This document shows, in pieces, positions 6,391 through 13,056 of a stretch of 13,056 bases of DNA. How positions within the stretch are numbered: the stretch's first letter is position 1; each line of letters opens with the position of its first letter. Location: assembly GCA_910585875.1 (NCBI GenBank), contig CAJUIK010000054.1:1-13056 (forward strand), written 5' to 3'. The stretch is from an uncultured Eubacteriales bacterium (lineage in GTDB: Bacteria; Bacillota; Clostridia; Oscillospirales; Butyricicoccaceae). Below the pieces are notes generated by a model. That model did no database searches, had not been told where the DNA came from, and was given only the letters and a program-made list of their open reading frames with translations. The position numbers and the translations under genes are program-made.

Positions 6391-7214
6391 AGCAGCACAT
6401 TCCCTCCCGCGTTTTCGTCTTCATATTTCCGGGCCACGTTCATGGCCGCCAAAATCAGGGCCATCAGCACGACGCTCATGGCGGAACCCAGCCCCCAGTT
6501 GCCCACGACCTTAAACTGGTTTTCGATGATATCGCCGATCAAGGCCTGCTGGCCGCCGCCCAGCAGCCGGGAGATGATGAAGGTGGAAACCGCCGGCATA
6601 AAAGTCATGGAGACGCCAGAAATCACGCCGGGCAGGCTCAGCGGAAAAATCACCTTGCGAAACACCACGGAGCGGTTGGCCCCCAGGTCTTGAGCGGCCT
6701 CCACCACGCTGGAATCGATTTTGACCAGCACATTGTAAATAGGCAGGATCATGAAAGGCAAAAAATTATACACATTGCCCAACACCACAGCCCCCTGGGT
6801 GTACATCAGATCCAAAGGCCCCAGCCCCAGTTTGCCCAGCAGGGAGTTGATCAGGCCGGTGCGCTCCAACAGGGTCATCCAGGCGTAGGTGCGCAACAGG
6901 AAATTCATCCACATGGGCAGCACGAAGAGGAAGACCATGGTGTCCCGGAGGCCAGGCCGCATTTTGGATAGGATATAGGCCATGGGATAGCCCAAAGCCA
7001 GGCAGAGAAGGGTGGAAACCGCCGCCACCTTGATGGAGCGCCACAGCACTTGGAGATAAACCGGGTCTTCAAAATTGAAAAAAGCCTTATAATGCTCCAG
7101 CGTCAAGCCGCCGGGGCCGGCAAAGCTGTAAAACACAATCAGCAGCAGCGGCGCCAGAATAAAAATCAGGGCGTAAGCGGCGAAAGGCAGGCTGGCGTAT
7201 TTGAATTTCCTCAT
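6387..7214 (-). CDS. potB: Spermidine/putrescine ABC transporter permease PotB
   Basis: This 275-residue permease partners PotC. It has an N-terminal membrane segment (about 10-31), an outer loop, then about five more segments including WMNFLLRTYAW (102-112), typical of PotB/PotH proteins. The EAA loop VEAAQDLGANRS (171-182) with IFPLSLPG (189-196) contacts the ATPase. The ATG at 7214 is chosen because the potA stop overlaps it in ATGA and a GGAGGCGGAGGA site precedes it within the end of potA. A longer in-frame extension runs through potA coding sequence and is rich in Gly/Arg, as expected of a shadow frame. The tight overlaps on both sides imply coupled translation of A, B and C. Confidence 0.94.
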   Translation of the reverse strand: MRKFKYASLPFAAYALIFILAPLLLIVFYSFAGPGGLTLEHYKAFFNFEDPVYLQVLWRSIKVAAVSTLLCLALGYPMAYILSKMRPGLRDTMVFLFVLPMWMNFLLRTYAWMTLLERTGLINSLLGKLGLGPLDLMYTQGAVVLGNVYNFLPFMILPIYNVLVKIDSSVVEAAQDLGANRSVVFRKVIFPLSLPGVISGVSMTFMPAVSTFIISRLLGGGQQALIGDIIENQFKVVGNWGLGSAMSVVLMALILAAMNVARKYEDENAGGNVLL

Positions 7215-8311
7215 TCCTCCGCCTCCTTTGCCTCGTCGGGCGGGTTTTGCTCCTCCCCAAGGGATTTTTTCATAATATGGATGTCGAAGGGCGCTACCTG
7301 AAGGCCCACGTCTGCGCCCACCGCTTCGGGCAGGGTGGAATGGACCAGCCAATGGGCGCCGTCCGGGCTTTCCACCGTCATTTCATAGTGGACTCCCTTG
7401 AACACCAGGTCGGTGATGCGGCCGCAGATCAGCTTTTCCTCCGGCGGCACGATTTTGAAATCCTCCGGCCGGATCACAACGTCCACTTCTTCGTCCTTGC
7501 CGAAGCCCTGGTCGGTGCATTCAAATTGCTTGCCGCCGAAAGAACAGAAGAAATCCCGGTGAATCACGCCGGGCACGATATTACTCTCCCCGATAAAATC
7601 CGCCACAAAGGCGTTGACGGGTTCGTTGTAGATGCCGATGGGCGTGCCTTCCTGCTGGATAGAGCCTTTGTTCATCACCACGATGGTGTCGCTCATAGTC
7701 AGCGCCTCTTCCTGGTCGTGGGTGACATAAATAAAGGTGATGCCCAGTTCCCGCTGGATTTTTTTCAGCTCCAGCTGCATTTCTTTGCGCAATTTCAGGT
7801 CCAGGGCGCCCAGAGGTTCGTCCAGCAGCAGCACTTGGGGGCGGTTGGCCAGCGACCGGGCGATGGCCACCCGCTGCTGTTCGCCGCCGGACAGGGAGGA
7901 GGGAACCCGCTTTTCATAGCCCTCCAGGTTGACCAGGGCCAGCATTTCGGATACCCGACGGCTGATTTCCTTTTCCGTCAGATTGTTGGTCTTTTGGTTG
8001 ACGCGCAGGCCAAAGGCCACGTTCTCATAGACGTCCAGGTGGGTGAATAGGGCGTATCGCTGAAACACCGTGTTCACCGGCCGCTTGTGGGGGGGCGTGT
8101 CGTTGATCGCCTTGCCGTCAAAATAGACCGTGCCGGAATCCGGAGATTCAAAGCCGCCGATGATACGCAGGGTGGTGGTCTTGCCGCAGCCAGAGGGGCC
8201 TAAAAACGTGACGAATTCTTTATCGTGCACAGTTAAATTGATGGATTTCAAAACTTCTTTGTTTTCAAAATTTTTGCGGATATGTTCCAGGCGGATTAAA
8301 CAATCAGACAT
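7211..8311 (-). CDS. potA: Spermidine/putrescine ABC transporter ATPase PotA
   Basis: This 366-residue cytoplasmic ATPase powers polyamine import as a dimer. The nucleotide-binding domain is complete: Walker A GPSGCGKTT (38-46), Q-loop Gln84 in VFQRYALF, signature LSGGEQQR (140-147), Walker B VLLLDE (160-165) with the D-loop GALD, and switch His198 in THDQEEAL. Residues about 235-345 form a TOBE-type regulatory domain with VVIRPEDF, as in PotA. The last about 15 residues are an acidic tail. It is the first gene of the operon, read from a promoter about 100 nt upstream. The ATG at 8311 has a G-rich site (GGGGGATGGGAA) directly before it, so spacing is somewhat short. The PotA name rests on linkage to potBCD. 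Confidence 0.94.
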   Translation of the reverse strand: MSDCLIRLEHIRKNFENKEVLKSINLTVHDKEFVTFLGPSGCGKTTTLRIIGGFESPDSGTVYFDGKAINDTPPHKRPVNTVFQRYALFTHLDVYENVAFGLRVNQKTNNLTEKEISRRVSEMLALVNLEGYEKRVPSSLSGGEQQRVAIARSLANRPQVLLLDEPLGALDLKLRKEMQLELKKIQRELGITFIYVTHDQEEALTMSDTIVVMNKGSIQQEGTPIGIYNEPVNAFVADFIGESNIVPGVIHRDFFCSFGGKQFECTDQGFGKDEEVDVVIRPEDFKIVPPEEKLICGRITDLVFKGVHYEMTVESPDGAHWLVHSTLPEAVGADVGLQVAPFDIHIMKKSLGEEQNPPDEAKEAEE

Positions 8312-8348
8312 TTCCCATCCCCCGATCGAGACATTTTAATTTTTTGCG

Positions 8349-8384
8349 CCGCTCTTTTTGGTTTCTGTTTCTTTGGCAGAGCGG
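8349..8384 (-). other. Inverted repeat in the potA 5' leader
   Basis: CCGCTCT (8349-8355) and AGAGCGG (8378-8384) are perfect 7-bp arms 22 nt apart, inside the roughly 90-nt untranslated leader of potA. On the minus strand no T run follows, so it is not a terminator for pot transcription. It could be an RNA stem or a repressor site. Function is unknown. Confidence 0.35.
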
Positions 8385-8409
8385 TTTTCAAGTCTTATGT
8401 AACATACAA

Positions 8410-8438
8410 AATATATCCTCTGGGGGCTAAAAAGTCAA
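8410..8438 (-). promoter_or_regulatory. Sigma-A promoter of the potABCD operon
   Basis: On the minus strand TTGACT (8438-8433) and TATATT (8415-8410) are each one base from consensus and exactly 17 bp apart. Transcription would begin near 8403, leaving a leader of about 92 nt before the potA ATG at 8311. Confidence 0.82.
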
Positions 8439-8715
8439 TGATTTTCGCGTATTTTTTGCAAAGATTCCAGAGAGGATTCAAAGGGCGTTTGAAAAAACTC
8501 TGAAAACCGCCGTTTTGCGCCGTTTTCCTCTGGATTGCTCCAATCGAGAAAAAGAAGCGGCAAAAAGCTTTTCTCAGCCGCAAAAGGCAAATTTTTGGAG
8601 AAAAGTCGGTTTCAGACAAAGATTCCGCAGGGCGGCAAAGAGAGGGAACTTTTTCGCAAAAGTCCGGTCTAAAGAGATAAAAGGGCCGAAAGCCTGAAGA
8701 ACAGGAGGAATTTGG
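8439..8715. other. Non-coding divergent intergenic region with a weak plus-strand promoter candidate
   Basis: This stretch between the pot promoter and the SLH-protein gene holds no supported gene; the minus-strand reading frame across it runs antisense through the SLH gene and is low quality. It contains two GCCGTTTT copies 10 bp apart (8510-8526) and purine-rich DNA. The best plus-strand promoter match is weak: TTCGCA (8653-8658), 17 bp, GATAAA (8676-8681), four of six matches in each hexamer. No recognisable riboswitch was seen. Confidence 0.4.
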
Positions 8716-10806
8716 ATGAAGAGAAAACTGATCGCTCTGACCATGGCGGGGATGCTGGCCCTGGGGACGGCGCCCGCCGTCTGGGCCCAGCCGGCGGACA
8801 TGAGCGTCCAAGCCGAAGAGGCTGCGCGCAGAGTCAAGCAAGCGCTGTCCGTCGGGGACGAATACCAGGATTTCCACAGCGAGTACCAAGAGAACGGCGG
8901 AACCCCCCGCTGGAGCTTTTTCTGGACAGGGGAGGGGGGCGCCAGCTTGACGGCGGAGGCCACGGCCCAAGGCAAAGTGACGGGCTACAACCTGCGCCTG
9001 CCCAACCAGGAGAGCAAGCGCGACGGCTCCTTCGCTCCCCAGGCGCCCAAGATGAGCGACGGCCAAGCGGACCAAGCCGCCCAGGAGTTTCTGGGCCGCG
9101 TGCTGTCCGACGAAGAGAGCGTCCAGCTGAAGGACGCTTGGCGGCGGCGCAACGGCGAAAGGATTTATTATTCCTTTGACATCGAGATCAACGGCCTGCC
9201 TTCCCCCCTCTCCGGTCAGATTTATCTGGACGACCGGCAGGGCCGGGTCGTCAGCTTCTGGCGGACGGACAGCGGCGATTATCTGGGCGAGATTCCCTCC
9301 GCTTCGCCCAAAATCCAGGCCCAGGCCGGCCGGCAGACCCTACAGGAGGCGGATCGACTGCAGCTGGAATACGCCGGCGGGGAACAGGGCGAAAAAGCTT
9401 CGCTGCGCTATGCGCCCGTCAGCCAGGACACATTGGTCACAGACGCTCAAAGCGGCCGGCTGCTCAACCTGACTGAACTGCGGCTGGACGTCCAGCGGCG
9501 GGCGACGGAAGGAGGGGCCAACAAGGAGGCGTCTGCGGCGGACGACGCAGCGGCGCCCGCCGGCGACGGCGGCTTGAGCCAAGTGGAGCAGCAGGGCGTC
9601 GACAAGCTGAAGGGCGTGATGGGCGTCCAGCAGCTGGACGCCAAAATGCGGGCCATGTCCGAGCTGGCGCTGGAGGGGTTCCAGCTGGATGACAGCGCCT
9701 ATTACTACGATAAAGACAAGAATCTCTACTCTTGCCGGATGAGTTACGCGAAAAAAGACGGGAAGAATTATTTCCACAAAAACCTGACGGCGGACGCCCA
9801 GACCGGCGAGCTCCAGCAATTCTACAGCTACGGCCCGGAAGAGCGAACCTCTCTGGAGGGCGAGGCTTCCCAGGCCAAGGCCCAAGCCTTTGTGGAAAAA
9901 TATTTCCCGCAGCGCGCCCAACAAGTCGCCCCCTATGAAGGCGCCGGCGCTTATGCGCAGGAGGGGACTCTGCTGGCCCGCCAGCATCAGAATATCCCCT
10001 ATCCGGCCAACTATTATCGCCTGACCTTTGGGCAGGAGGGCGATTTGATCAGCTTTAGCAGCCGGTGGGAGGAAGAGGTCCAGTTTGATTCTCCCGAGGG
10101 GATCGTCGACGGCCAGTCGGCTTTGGAAAGCTGGCGGGAGGCCCGGCCGGTGGAGCTGGCTTATGCCGCCCTTCCTCAGATACAAAACGACCGGTATGGC
10201 GCCCAGTTGGTTCTGGCCTATCAATATGGCCGGCAGGCCCAGGAGGTCTATGCCGTAGACGCCAAAACCGGCCGGGCCCTGACCAATCAAAGCGCCCAGG
10301 GGGAGGAGATTTCCTATGCCGACATATCGGGGCAAGACAAGGAAATCCTGGCCCTGGCCCAGTTGGGCGTGGGGTACAAAAGCAAAACCTTTGACAAAAA
10401 GAAGGCTTTGACTCAGGCCGACCTGCTGTCCTTCCTGGTTTCCGCCAACGGCGATTACTACGACGCCCAGCAAAAGGATCAGCTGGACGCATTGTATGAA
10501 ACCGCTTACGGCTTGGGGATACTGACTCGGGGCCAGCGCAATGAAACCGCCTCCGTGACCCGGATGCAGGTCGTCAAAACCCTGCTCGATATGTCCGGCT
10601 ATGGCAAGGCGGCTCAGATTCCCGGGATCTTTACCTGCTCCTTTGCAGACGCGGCGGCCATCGCGGCGGAGGACTATGGCTACGCCGCCGTCGCCCAGGG
10701 GCTGGGCATTGTCCGGGGCGACGGCGCCGGGCGGCTCTCTCCCCAGGCTCAGGCCACTCGGGAGCAGATGGCCATTATGTTCTATCACTTCATGAACCGG
10801 GCATAA
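8716..10806 (+). CDS. Secreted protein with YcdB/PepSY-like repeats and C-terminal SLH domains
   Basis: This 696-residue exported protein is probably held on the wall surface. It has a Sec signal peptide (MKRK, then a hydrophobic core, with cleavage likely after AVWA at residue 24). Two tandem YcdB/YcdC-type regions follow (about 30-255 and 295-530), joined by an Ala/Gly/Asp-rich linker near 258-285. They contain the beta-hairpin pattern D-x(2)-x-G seen in PepSY-like modules, for example YLDDRQGRVVSFW, TDAQSGRLLNLTE, ADAQTGELQQFYS and VDAKTGRALTN. Residues about 534-696 are three SLH-like repeats; the last is clearest (CSFADAAAIA, GIVRGDGAGRLSPQAQATREQM) and ends the protein. SLH repeats bind secondary cell-wall polysaccharide. 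The start has GGAGG 7 nt upstream. A terminator follows closely, so the gene is monocistronic. No catalytic motif was seen; a peptidase-inhibitory or scaffold role is possible but unproven. Confidence 0.85.
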   Translation: MKRKLIALTMAGMLALGTAPAVWAQPADMSVQAEEAARRVKQALSVGDEYQDFHSEYQENGGTPRWSFFWTGEGGASLTAEATAQGKVTGYNLRLPNQESKRDGSFAPQAPKMSDGQADQAAQEFLGRVLSDEESVQLKDAWRRRNGERIYYSFDIEINGLPSPLSGQIYLDDRQGRVVSFWRTDSGDYLGEIPSASPKIQAQAGRQTLQEADRLQLEYAGGEQGEKASLRYAPVSQDTLVTDAQSGRLLNLTELRLDVQRRATEGGANKEASAADDAAAPAGDGGLSQVEQQGVDKLKGVMGVQQLDAKMRAMSELALEGFQLDDSAYYYDKDKNLYSCRMSYAKKDGKNYFHKNLTADAQTGELQQFYSYGPEERTSLEGEASQAKAQAFVEKYFPQRAQQVAPYEGAGAYAQEGTLLARQHQNIPYPANYYRLTFGQEGDLISFSSRWEEEVQFDSPEGIVDGQSALESWREARPVELAYAALPQIQNDRYGAQLVLAYQYGRQAQEVYAVDAKTGRALTNQSAQGEEISYADISGQDKEILALAQLGVGYKSKTFDKKKALTQADLLSFLVSANGDYYDAQQKDQLDALYETAYGLGILTRGQRNETASVTRMQVVKTLLDMSGYGKAAQIPGIFTCSFADAAAIAAEDYGYAAVAQGLGIVRGDGAGRLSPQAQATREQMAIMFYHFMNRA

Positions 10807-10822
10807 AAAAAGCCCGGCGGGC
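10805..10822 (-). terminator. Possible minus-strand terminator for the feo/SUKH operon
   Basis: On the minus strand GCCC-GCC-GGGC (10822-10812) is followed by seven T residues (10811-10805), reading into the end of the SLH gene. The stem is only 4 bp, but the strong hairpin at 10837-10870 lies just ahead of it. The pair may stop transcription from the right. Evidence is modest. Confidence 0.4.
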
Positions 10823-10836
10823 AGAGAGAAAAGAGA

Positions 10837-10877
10837 CAGGCGCGGCATGGGGGAGATCATGCCGCGCCTGATTTTTT
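10837..10877 (+). terminator. Rho-independent terminator of the SLH-protein gene
   Basis: A perfect 13-bp stem (CAGGCGCGGCATG at 10837-10849 with 10858-10870) has an 8-nt loop, followed by A and six T residues (10872-10877). It lies 30 nt after the stop codon. Confidence 0.92.
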
Positions 10878-10934
10878 GCTTGTAACTTTTGTTGAGAAAG
10901 GGAAAGGCCCCTTGCTTCAGCCGCGCCGGCCGGT

Positions 10935-11151
10935 TCAGGGGACGAACTCCATCAGGATGTTTCCCATCCGATAAGGTTCTTGAGAGGGCTCCCGGGTTTT
11001 GGCCCGCATCGCATAGGCCCGAATATCGTCGTAGCCGGAAGGGGAGTTTCCCTGTGACAGTCTCCTTTTTGTCCAGGTAAGCGCAGTCTTTCAGCCGCAA
11101 AACGGGGCGCAGCGCCGTTTTGTAGCGTCGCTCCAGCTGGGCGATATCCAT
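10935..11151 (-). pseudogene. Small gene of unknown function, apparently broken by a one-base frameshift
   Basis: A reading frame begins with ATG at 11151, one nt after the SUKH-like stop, with MDIAQLERRYKTALRPVLRL and CAYLDKKETVTG. From about 11050 that frame turns into low-complexity Arg/Pro/Gly-rich sequence and runs on antisense through the SLH gene. Another frame instead gives GNSPSGYDDIRAYAMRAK and EPYRMGNILMEFVP, then a stop at 10937-10935. Removing one base, for example from the GGG run at 11052-11050, would join them into a protein of 71 residues. The AAAAA run at 11070-11066 is an alternative site. I do not recognise the family. The neat stop and protein-like composition of both halves argue that this was one gene. 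The break could be a true mutation, a sequencing error or, less likely, +1 recoding. Confidence 0.6.
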
Positions 11152-11152
11152 A

Positions 11153-11899
11153 TTATTCTTCCTCGTCTCGGGAGATAAGGTATAGGCTGTTTTCGTCGTT
11201 TCCATCCCACAGGCCGGTATAAAAGATCTCGCTCTGCTCGTCATAGCAGCAGAAGGCGCGGCCTTCATAGACGCTGTTCCGCCAGTTTACTCGGGACGGG
11301 TCTATGCCAAACTGAACCAGCGCCTGCTCGTCCACAGCGGCGTCTTCTTCCGCGTCCTCCTCTTCAGCATGGGCTTCGATATAGCCCATGGCGTAATCGG
11401 CATATTGCCAGCCCAGCTCCTCCAGGGCCTCTTCGGCGGTTTCATATTCCGCCATGGCCAGGGCGTTGAGCAGATTTTCCAGCAGGAAGTCGGATAACTT
11501 TTCATACGCTTGGGACCATTGGGTCGCGGGCTCCGCTTCATGCTGCATGAAAACCGGCGGGTCCGGCTGGGTCAGGTCCTCGATCCGAAGGCCGTAAGTG
11601 ACAACGCCGGCGCCGTAGTCGCTGCCGATCTCCAGATAATCGCATACCTGCGCTTTCTCTTCCTCGTTCAGCCGGGAATACAGCGGGGCAGGCTTCATAT
11701 CAAAGGGGATCATTTGCCCGGTCCAGAGATCGCCGGTGGAGAGGATCGGGCAGTTCCAAGCTGTTTCCATGAATTCCTGATAGGGCTGGGGAAGCGGCAG
11801 GCCCAACTCCTGTTTCATCGCTTCAAAAGAACTCTTGTTTTCCGGCCCGCCCGCGCCCAGCAAGCGCAAAATCTGTCCGGCGGTCAAATCGTATTGCAT
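11153..11899 (-). CDS. SUKH (SMI1/KNR4)-like protein
   Basis: This 248-residue, acidic, soluble protein has no signal peptide. The N-terminal half resembles the SMI1/KNR4 (SUKH) fold: LGLPLPQPYQEFMETAWNC (residues about 33-51), then STGDLWTGQMIPF, an acidic helix NEEEKAQVCDYLEIGSDYG and the strand pair VVTYGLRIEDL and PPVFMQHEAEP. The C-terminal half is helical, with a very acidic stretch HAEEEDAEEDAAVDEQ, then a beta-rich end (YEGRAFCCYDEQSEIFYTGL). It is longer than a minimal SUKH domain of about 130-150 residues. SUKH proteins in bacteria are often immunity proteins to polymorphic toxins, but many stand-alone members have no known role, and no toxin gene is visible here. It has an AAAGGAGG site 8 nt before ATG 11899, which shares one base with the preceding stop (TAATG). 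Family assignment is moderate; function is open. Confidence 0.62.
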   Translation of the reverse strand: MQYDLTAGQILRLLGAGGPENKSSFEAMKQELGLPLPQPYQEFMETAWNCPILSTGDLWTGQMIPFDMKPAPLYSRLNEEEKAQVCDYLEIGSDYGAGVVTYGLRIEDLTQPDPPVFMQHEAEPATQWSQAYEKLSDFLLENLLNALAMAEYETAEEALEELGWQYADYAMGYIEAHAEEEDAEEDAAVDEQALVQFGIDPSRVNWRNSVYEGRAFCCYDEQSEIFYTGLWDGNDENSLYLISRDEEE

Positions 11900-12093
11900 T
11901 AGAGAGTCCTCCTTTTCTCACGGGATACGGGCGGTTCGCCGGTGTTTTTACGCCGCCCCTTGGAGCATTGACCGTTCATAGGGCAGGCGGCGCATCCGCC
12001 GCCGCATTGGCCGTTGCTTCGCTTTATGGCCCGGAGAGCGGCCCATAGGCCGGCGGCGAGCAGGCCCAGCAGAAGATAATCCAAAATACTCAC
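11899..12093 (-). CDS. FeoB-associated Cys-rich membrane protein
   Basis: This 64-residue protein has one N-terminal membrane segment (LDYLLLGLLAAGLWAAL, about 4-20) and then a cysteine cluster C30-x3-C34-x2-C37-x5-C43 on a Gly-rich, basic stretch, ending in a Lys/Arg-rich tail. That plan and its place directly after feoB match the FeoB-associated Cys-rich family (virus-attachment p12-like). These proteins are thought to assist ferrous iron transport, perhaps by binding Fe2+ or substituting for FeoC; the mechanism is not settled. The start is a GTG at 12093 with GAGGAGG 7 nt upstream. The gene begins 12 nt after the feoB stop. Confidence 0.88.
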   Translation of the reverse strand: MSILDYLLLGLLAAGLWAALRAIKRSNGQCGGGCAACPMNGQCSKGRRKNTGEPPVSREKRRTL

Positions 12094-12105
12094 AAGAACG
12101 CCTCC

Positions 12106-13056
12106 TCAAAAAAGCAGAGCCAGCCGATAGACCAAAAAGGCCGCCAGCCAGGCCAGGCCCGTTTGATAGCAGACGACGAAGAGGGCCCGCCGGGCGCCGC
12201 CCATTTCCCGCTTGACAGCAGCCACAGCGGCCACGCAGGGGGTATACAGCAGCGTGAACGTCAAAAACGCCAGAGCGGCGGCGGGGGACAGGGCCCCCGA
12301 CAGGGCGGCGGGCAGATTGGCCATAGAGCTGCCTGTCAGCACGGCCAAGGTGCTGACCACCGCTTCTTTGGCGGTGAAACCAGTGATCAGGGCGGTGGAA
12401 AATTGCCAGGAGCCAAAGCCCAAGGGGGCGAAAAACGGGGCGATGAGCCGGCCCGCCATAGCCAGCAGGCTGTGCCCGCTGTCCGCCGCCAGGTTGAATT
12501 TGATGTCGAAGGTCTGCAAAAACCAGATGACCAGCGAGGCTACAAAGATGATGGTGAAGGCCCGGGTGATGAAATCCTTGGCCTTGTCCCACACCAGCCT
12601 CAGCACACTTTTGGGCGATGGCAGTCGATAGGAGGGCAGTTCCATGACGAAAGGCGCCGGCGCGCCGCGGAAGGCGGTTTTGCTTAAAACCAAGCCGGAC
12701 AGCACCCCCAGAGCGATACCGAACAGATAGAGCCCTGTCATCACCCATACGGACTGGCCCGGGAAAAAGGCGGCGGCGAACACGCCGTAAATGGGCACCT
12801 TGGCGCTGCAAGAGATAAAGGGGGTGAGCAAAACCGTCATCCGCCGGTCTCGTTCGCTGTTCAGCGTGCGGGAAGCCATGACGGCGGGCACTGTGCAGCC
12901 GAAGCCGATGAGCATGGGCACAAAGGAGCGGCCCGAAAGGCCGATTTTGCGCAGCAGCTTATCCATCACAAAGGCCACCCGGGCCATATAGCCGCTGTCC
13001 TCCAGCAGAGACAGGAAAAAGAACAGGGTGACGATGACGGGCAGGAAGGACAGCAC
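12106..13056 (-). CDS. feoB: Ferrous iron transporter FeoB, C-terminal membrane part (5' end outside window)
   Basis: The last 317 codons or so (including stop) of FeoB, the GTP-dependent Fe2+ importer of the cytoplasmic membrane. Visible landmarks are SLLEDSGYMARVAF (residues 16-29 of the visible part), the first gate motif GFGCTVPAVMASR (51-63) and the second SCSAKVPIYG (82-91). These hold the conserved Cys residues of the two Gate domains. Further along are the FeoB-C-type DKAKDFITRAFTIIF and GFTAKEAVVSTL, and about seven membrane segments. The N-terminal GTPase domain lies beyond the right edge. The GTG at 13056 is an internal Val codon, not a start. Downstream lie the Cys-rich partner and the SUKH-like gene in close succession. 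Confidence 0.95.
   Translation of the reverse strand: MLSFLPVIVTLFFFLSLLEDSGYMARVAFVMDKLLRKIGLSGRSFVPMLIGFGCTVPAVMASRTLNSERDRRMTVLLTPFISCSAKVPIYGVFAAAFFPGQSVWVMTGLYLFGIALGVLSGLVLSKTAFRGAPAPFVMELPSYRLPSPKSVLRLVWDKAKDFITRAFTIIFVASLVIWFLQTFDIKFNLAADSGHSLLAMAGRLIAPFFAPLGFGSWQFSTALITGFTAKEAVVSTLAVLTGSSMANLPAALSGALSPAAALAFLTFTLLYTPCVAAVAAVKREMGGARRALFVVCYQTGLAWLAAFLVYRLALLF

Noticed and set aside
8693..8705. CCTG/CAGG mini-hairpin touching the ribosome site of the SLH gene
   Set aside because: Only 4 bp long and expected by chance; too weak to claim translational control.
8395..9075. Minus-strand open frame spanning the pot promoter and the start of the SLH gene
   Set aside because: It overlaps a coding start with a good ribosome site on the other strand and covers the pot promoter; no recognisable domain.
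9340..11268. Long minus-strand open frame of 642 codons across the SLH gene and its terminator
   Set aside because: It is antisense to a well-supported secreted protein, crosses a strong terminator hairpin and has shadow-frame composition. Only its start from 11151 to about 11050 reads like a real protein, and that is reported as the frameshifted gene.

Overview
The window looks like a chromosomal segment from a GC-rich Gram-positive (Firmicutes), most likely a clostridial gut bacterium of the Oscillospiraceae type. The reasons are strong AGGAGG-type ribosome sites, sigma-A promoters with near-consensus hexamers, a lipoprotein ABC receptor, an SLH-domain surface protein, a PadR/HAAS/DUF4097 envelope operon and a UgtP/MGDG-synthase-like glycosyltransferase. 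The taxonomic placement is inference. No rRNA, tRNA, CRISPR array, insertion sequence or phage gene was seen.

Layout. (1) Bases 1-776, plus strand: the 3' part of a diacylglycerol glycosyltransferase-like gene, closed by a strong terminator. (2) 870-3090, plus: a three-gene operon (PadR regulator, HAAS/DUF1700 membrane protein, DUF4097 beta-repeat protein) with overlapping genes. It is driven by a perfect TTGACA-17-TATAAT promoter with an AT-rich inverted repeat over the -10, and ends in a 15-bp hairpin terminator. (3) 3116-4393, plus: a single M20/CPG2-like metallopeptidase with its own promoter. (4) 4428-8438, minus, convergent with the peptidase: a complete spermidine/putrescine ABC importer in the order potA-potB-potC-potD. 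Two of its junctions overlap by 4 nt, and it has a good sigma-A promoter and a terminator. (5) 8716-10877, plus, divergent from potA: a secreted protein of about 700 residues with YcdB/PepSY-like repeats and C-terminal SLH repeats. (6) 10935-13056, minus: the 3' end of feoB, a small FeoB-associated Cys-rich membrane protein, a SUKH (SMI1/KNR4)-like protein, and a small reading frame that appears broken by a one-base frameshift.

Most of the window is ordinary housekeeping and envelope content: membrane glycolipid synthesis, an envelope-stress-type operon, polyamine uptake, ferrous iron uptake and a wall-bound surface protein. The parts most worth a second look are: the acidic, Trp-heptad segment of the DUF4097 protein, with an exact 21-nt tandem duplication; the coupling of a SUKH-like gene to the feo operon by one-base overlap; and the frameshifted small gene after it. 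I did not find convincing evidence for a wholly new multi-gene system.
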